A stretch of 64,000 nucleotides of DNA from Serripes groenlandicus (lineage: Eukaryota > Mollusca > Bivalvia > Cardiida > Cardiidae), in contig JASEVX010000005.1 in assembly GCA_031761405.1 (NCBI GenBank), positions 36,533,198 through 36,597,197 on the forward strand, given 5' to 3'. Below the pieces are notes generated by a model. The model saw only the letters and a program-made list of their open reading frames with translations. It ran no database searches and was not told the origin of the DNA. Shown here in pieces: positions 62,349 through 64,000 of this stretch. Both the position numbers and the translations under genes were made by a program. Position 1 is the first letter of the stretch. Every line of letters starts with the position of its first letter.

Positions 62349-64000
62349 ACTGTCTTGAACATATTACAATTGCGTTTTAAAAACACTAAGTTATGACACA
62401 TCTAAAATGAAATAAATATTCCGATGTTTTAATTATATGCAGTTTCTTTATTTTGACTCGCATTTCTGTGTTTTTTTTTGTTTTATTTACGAAGACAAAA
62501 CAGTCCCTATGAGATTTGCAGCAGACTATTATGTGTTAATATCCAGATAAAAATCACGTCGAATTCTCCTTTAAAATAGCAATTTTAACTTACTGAATGT
62601 TATTTTCATGTTCAAAGAGATGTCTTGATTTGTGAAGAATTCATTTTATAATGTTTATCCATGTTTGTCTAAAATATGAACCGTTTCTAAGCTAAAACTG
62701 TTGATCACCTGACTCGCGAATACCAACCGCGTAGATCAATCTCCTTTGTAGACAGCCGCTCTTTACACTCACTTACAAATAGTAAATTATAGGTGATTTA
62801 AAATGTTTACTTGGTTTGAAACAAATGAAGAAAATAACAAACCGAGATAAAACTGGTTTTAATAGAAAAATTATATTGAACGAACACTCTCTGCCTATAA
62901 AGAAGGTTTTAAGAACGACACCTTTGCGAAGAAAAATGTGGGTCACCAATCGGGTCTTGCATACAAAATTATTTCGTCCTTGACAAATTTAAATGTGTCA
63001 TTAGATTCCCTAAAGGCATTTTGCTTCCGATCTGCATATTGTTATGCTTCATTGACACAAGGGCGCTCATCATAATATAATTTTAAAACATGAGTATTTT
63101 GTTATTTTCATTATAAAAAAGGGAAGGAAAGAATTACAATAAATTAACATGTTGTATGGTTCAGTTTATGTTCGAAATTAAGTTTAAATTATACAACAAT
63201 TTCAATAAAATTGAACTGTTTAGCTGATATTATATTTCGAATGTGGTCTAATTTATAAATATTGGACTACATTTTAACATTTGTTAAAGTATGATATAAT
63301 TAGGATGCCAAGCTAATATCATTTTGAGAAAAAGAGAAAACTCATGTCTTCAGCGATTTAACCCTTATCTCATTGTTTTAAAAGTAGATTGCTGCAAAGG
63401 TGTCCAATGTTGACTTTAATAGGGGAAAGGTATAATGACATGCTATTGCATGCAAATCCTAAATTGTTTGTTTTGAGGTTGTATTGATAAATAATAAAAT
63501 TCAAATATTCTGACAAACATCTTGAAAAGTGTATGTGGAATTCACAAATGTTATAATCATTCCTTAATGAAAGCAATGTATACATACTAAGACTAATGAT
63601 TGGCAAGTTTACTCATTGCCGTTACTGTTTATGATCAATGATTAGTTGGCTGTGTGTAATGTCAACCTACTTTGGAATGGAGATTGATCATAAACAATGA
63701 AAGGCTTTAGTTATATTTCAATGAAGGACATTCACTTCGTTGACAAAAAAAATGCAAGTTATGATACATTTTCACTTGACCCCACCCCTGTTGTTCCAAT
63801 ATGCCCCTCAGTTGATAACTGTTTAATCAACTACTATAATGTTAGCGTTATGCATAACAGCAGTATGGATTTTCGGCGATATTGATGCGTTGCATCAACT
63901 TTCTCTTGTGTTTACTATGGAACACACGGCTGAGGCATGCTAAACTACGCACTCATGTACGTTTACATGACAAATTGTTTCATTCTTATTTCCTGTACCA
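62349..64000. other. Non-coding stretch
   Basis: No gene or repeat family recognised with confidence. A TTAACCC-like start (tttaacccttatctcattg) followed by gattgctgcaaag at 63358-63400 may be a very old MITE tip. Short frames near 63370-63606 and 63697-63885 show no family features. Confidence 0.5.

Noticed and set aside
63358..63400. TTAACCC-type MITE tip near the right end
   Set aside because: Only the tip-like start and a gctgcaaag motif are visible, with no hairpin core or right end. Too weak to call.

Overview
This is eukaryotic, AT-rich, gene-poor DNA, most likely from a bivalve mollusc. Supporting signs are tRNA-derived SINEs ending in runs of ATTG/AATC, dispersed repeats opening with ACAAGAGGNCC, tandem stretches rich in 'gacctagtgacctag' and 'aagggcaataactct', non-LTR reverse transcriptase relics, a degenerate VEMNPG (2A-like) leader, and one FkbM-type methyltransferase gene. 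The species cannot be named from this window.

Layout. Positions 1 to about 31976 are one uninterrupted satellite array of roughly 790 head-to-tail units of 39 to 43 bp, running off the left edge of the window. It carries nested higher-order duplications: a 3033-bp tandem duplication, a 4.3-kb block repeated 17.6 kb away, and 413-, 695- and 326-bp repeats. From 32 to 47 kb lies a graveyard of transposons: a 2.84-kb element with long terminal inverted repeats, small TTAA-flanked hairpin elements (MITEs), a LINE reverse transcriptase relic, two large neighbouring inverted repeats, and SINEs. Positions 47033-48106 hold a second, short array of the same satellite, and it runs directly into the interior of a MITE. 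From 48 to 56 kb are more MITEs and dispersed repeats, a perfect 38-bp palindrome, a frameshifted exon-like fragment resembling a FAS1 domain, and another reverse transcriptase relic. The only intact gene is an FkbM-family methyltransferase on the minus strand (56646-57722). Next to it are a MITE, a 2A-like leader fragment, and fourteen exact 161-bp tandem repeats with a three-unit higher-order pattern. The last 3.4 kb has no recognisable gene.

The main observation is the origin of the large satellite. Its unit matches the left ~40 bp of the TTAA-bounded MITEs scattered in the same window (36086-36228, 37227 onward, 51567-51796). These have perfect 18-bp inverted ends of the form TTAA-CCCTTTCCC, which is the piggyBac-type pattern. 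The small array at 47-48 kb appears to keep the junction between amplified transposon tip and transposon body. The window therefore seems to record a piggyBac-like MITE end amplified into a >32-kb satellite. All long open frames inside the array are by-products of 39- and 42-bp units and are not genes.
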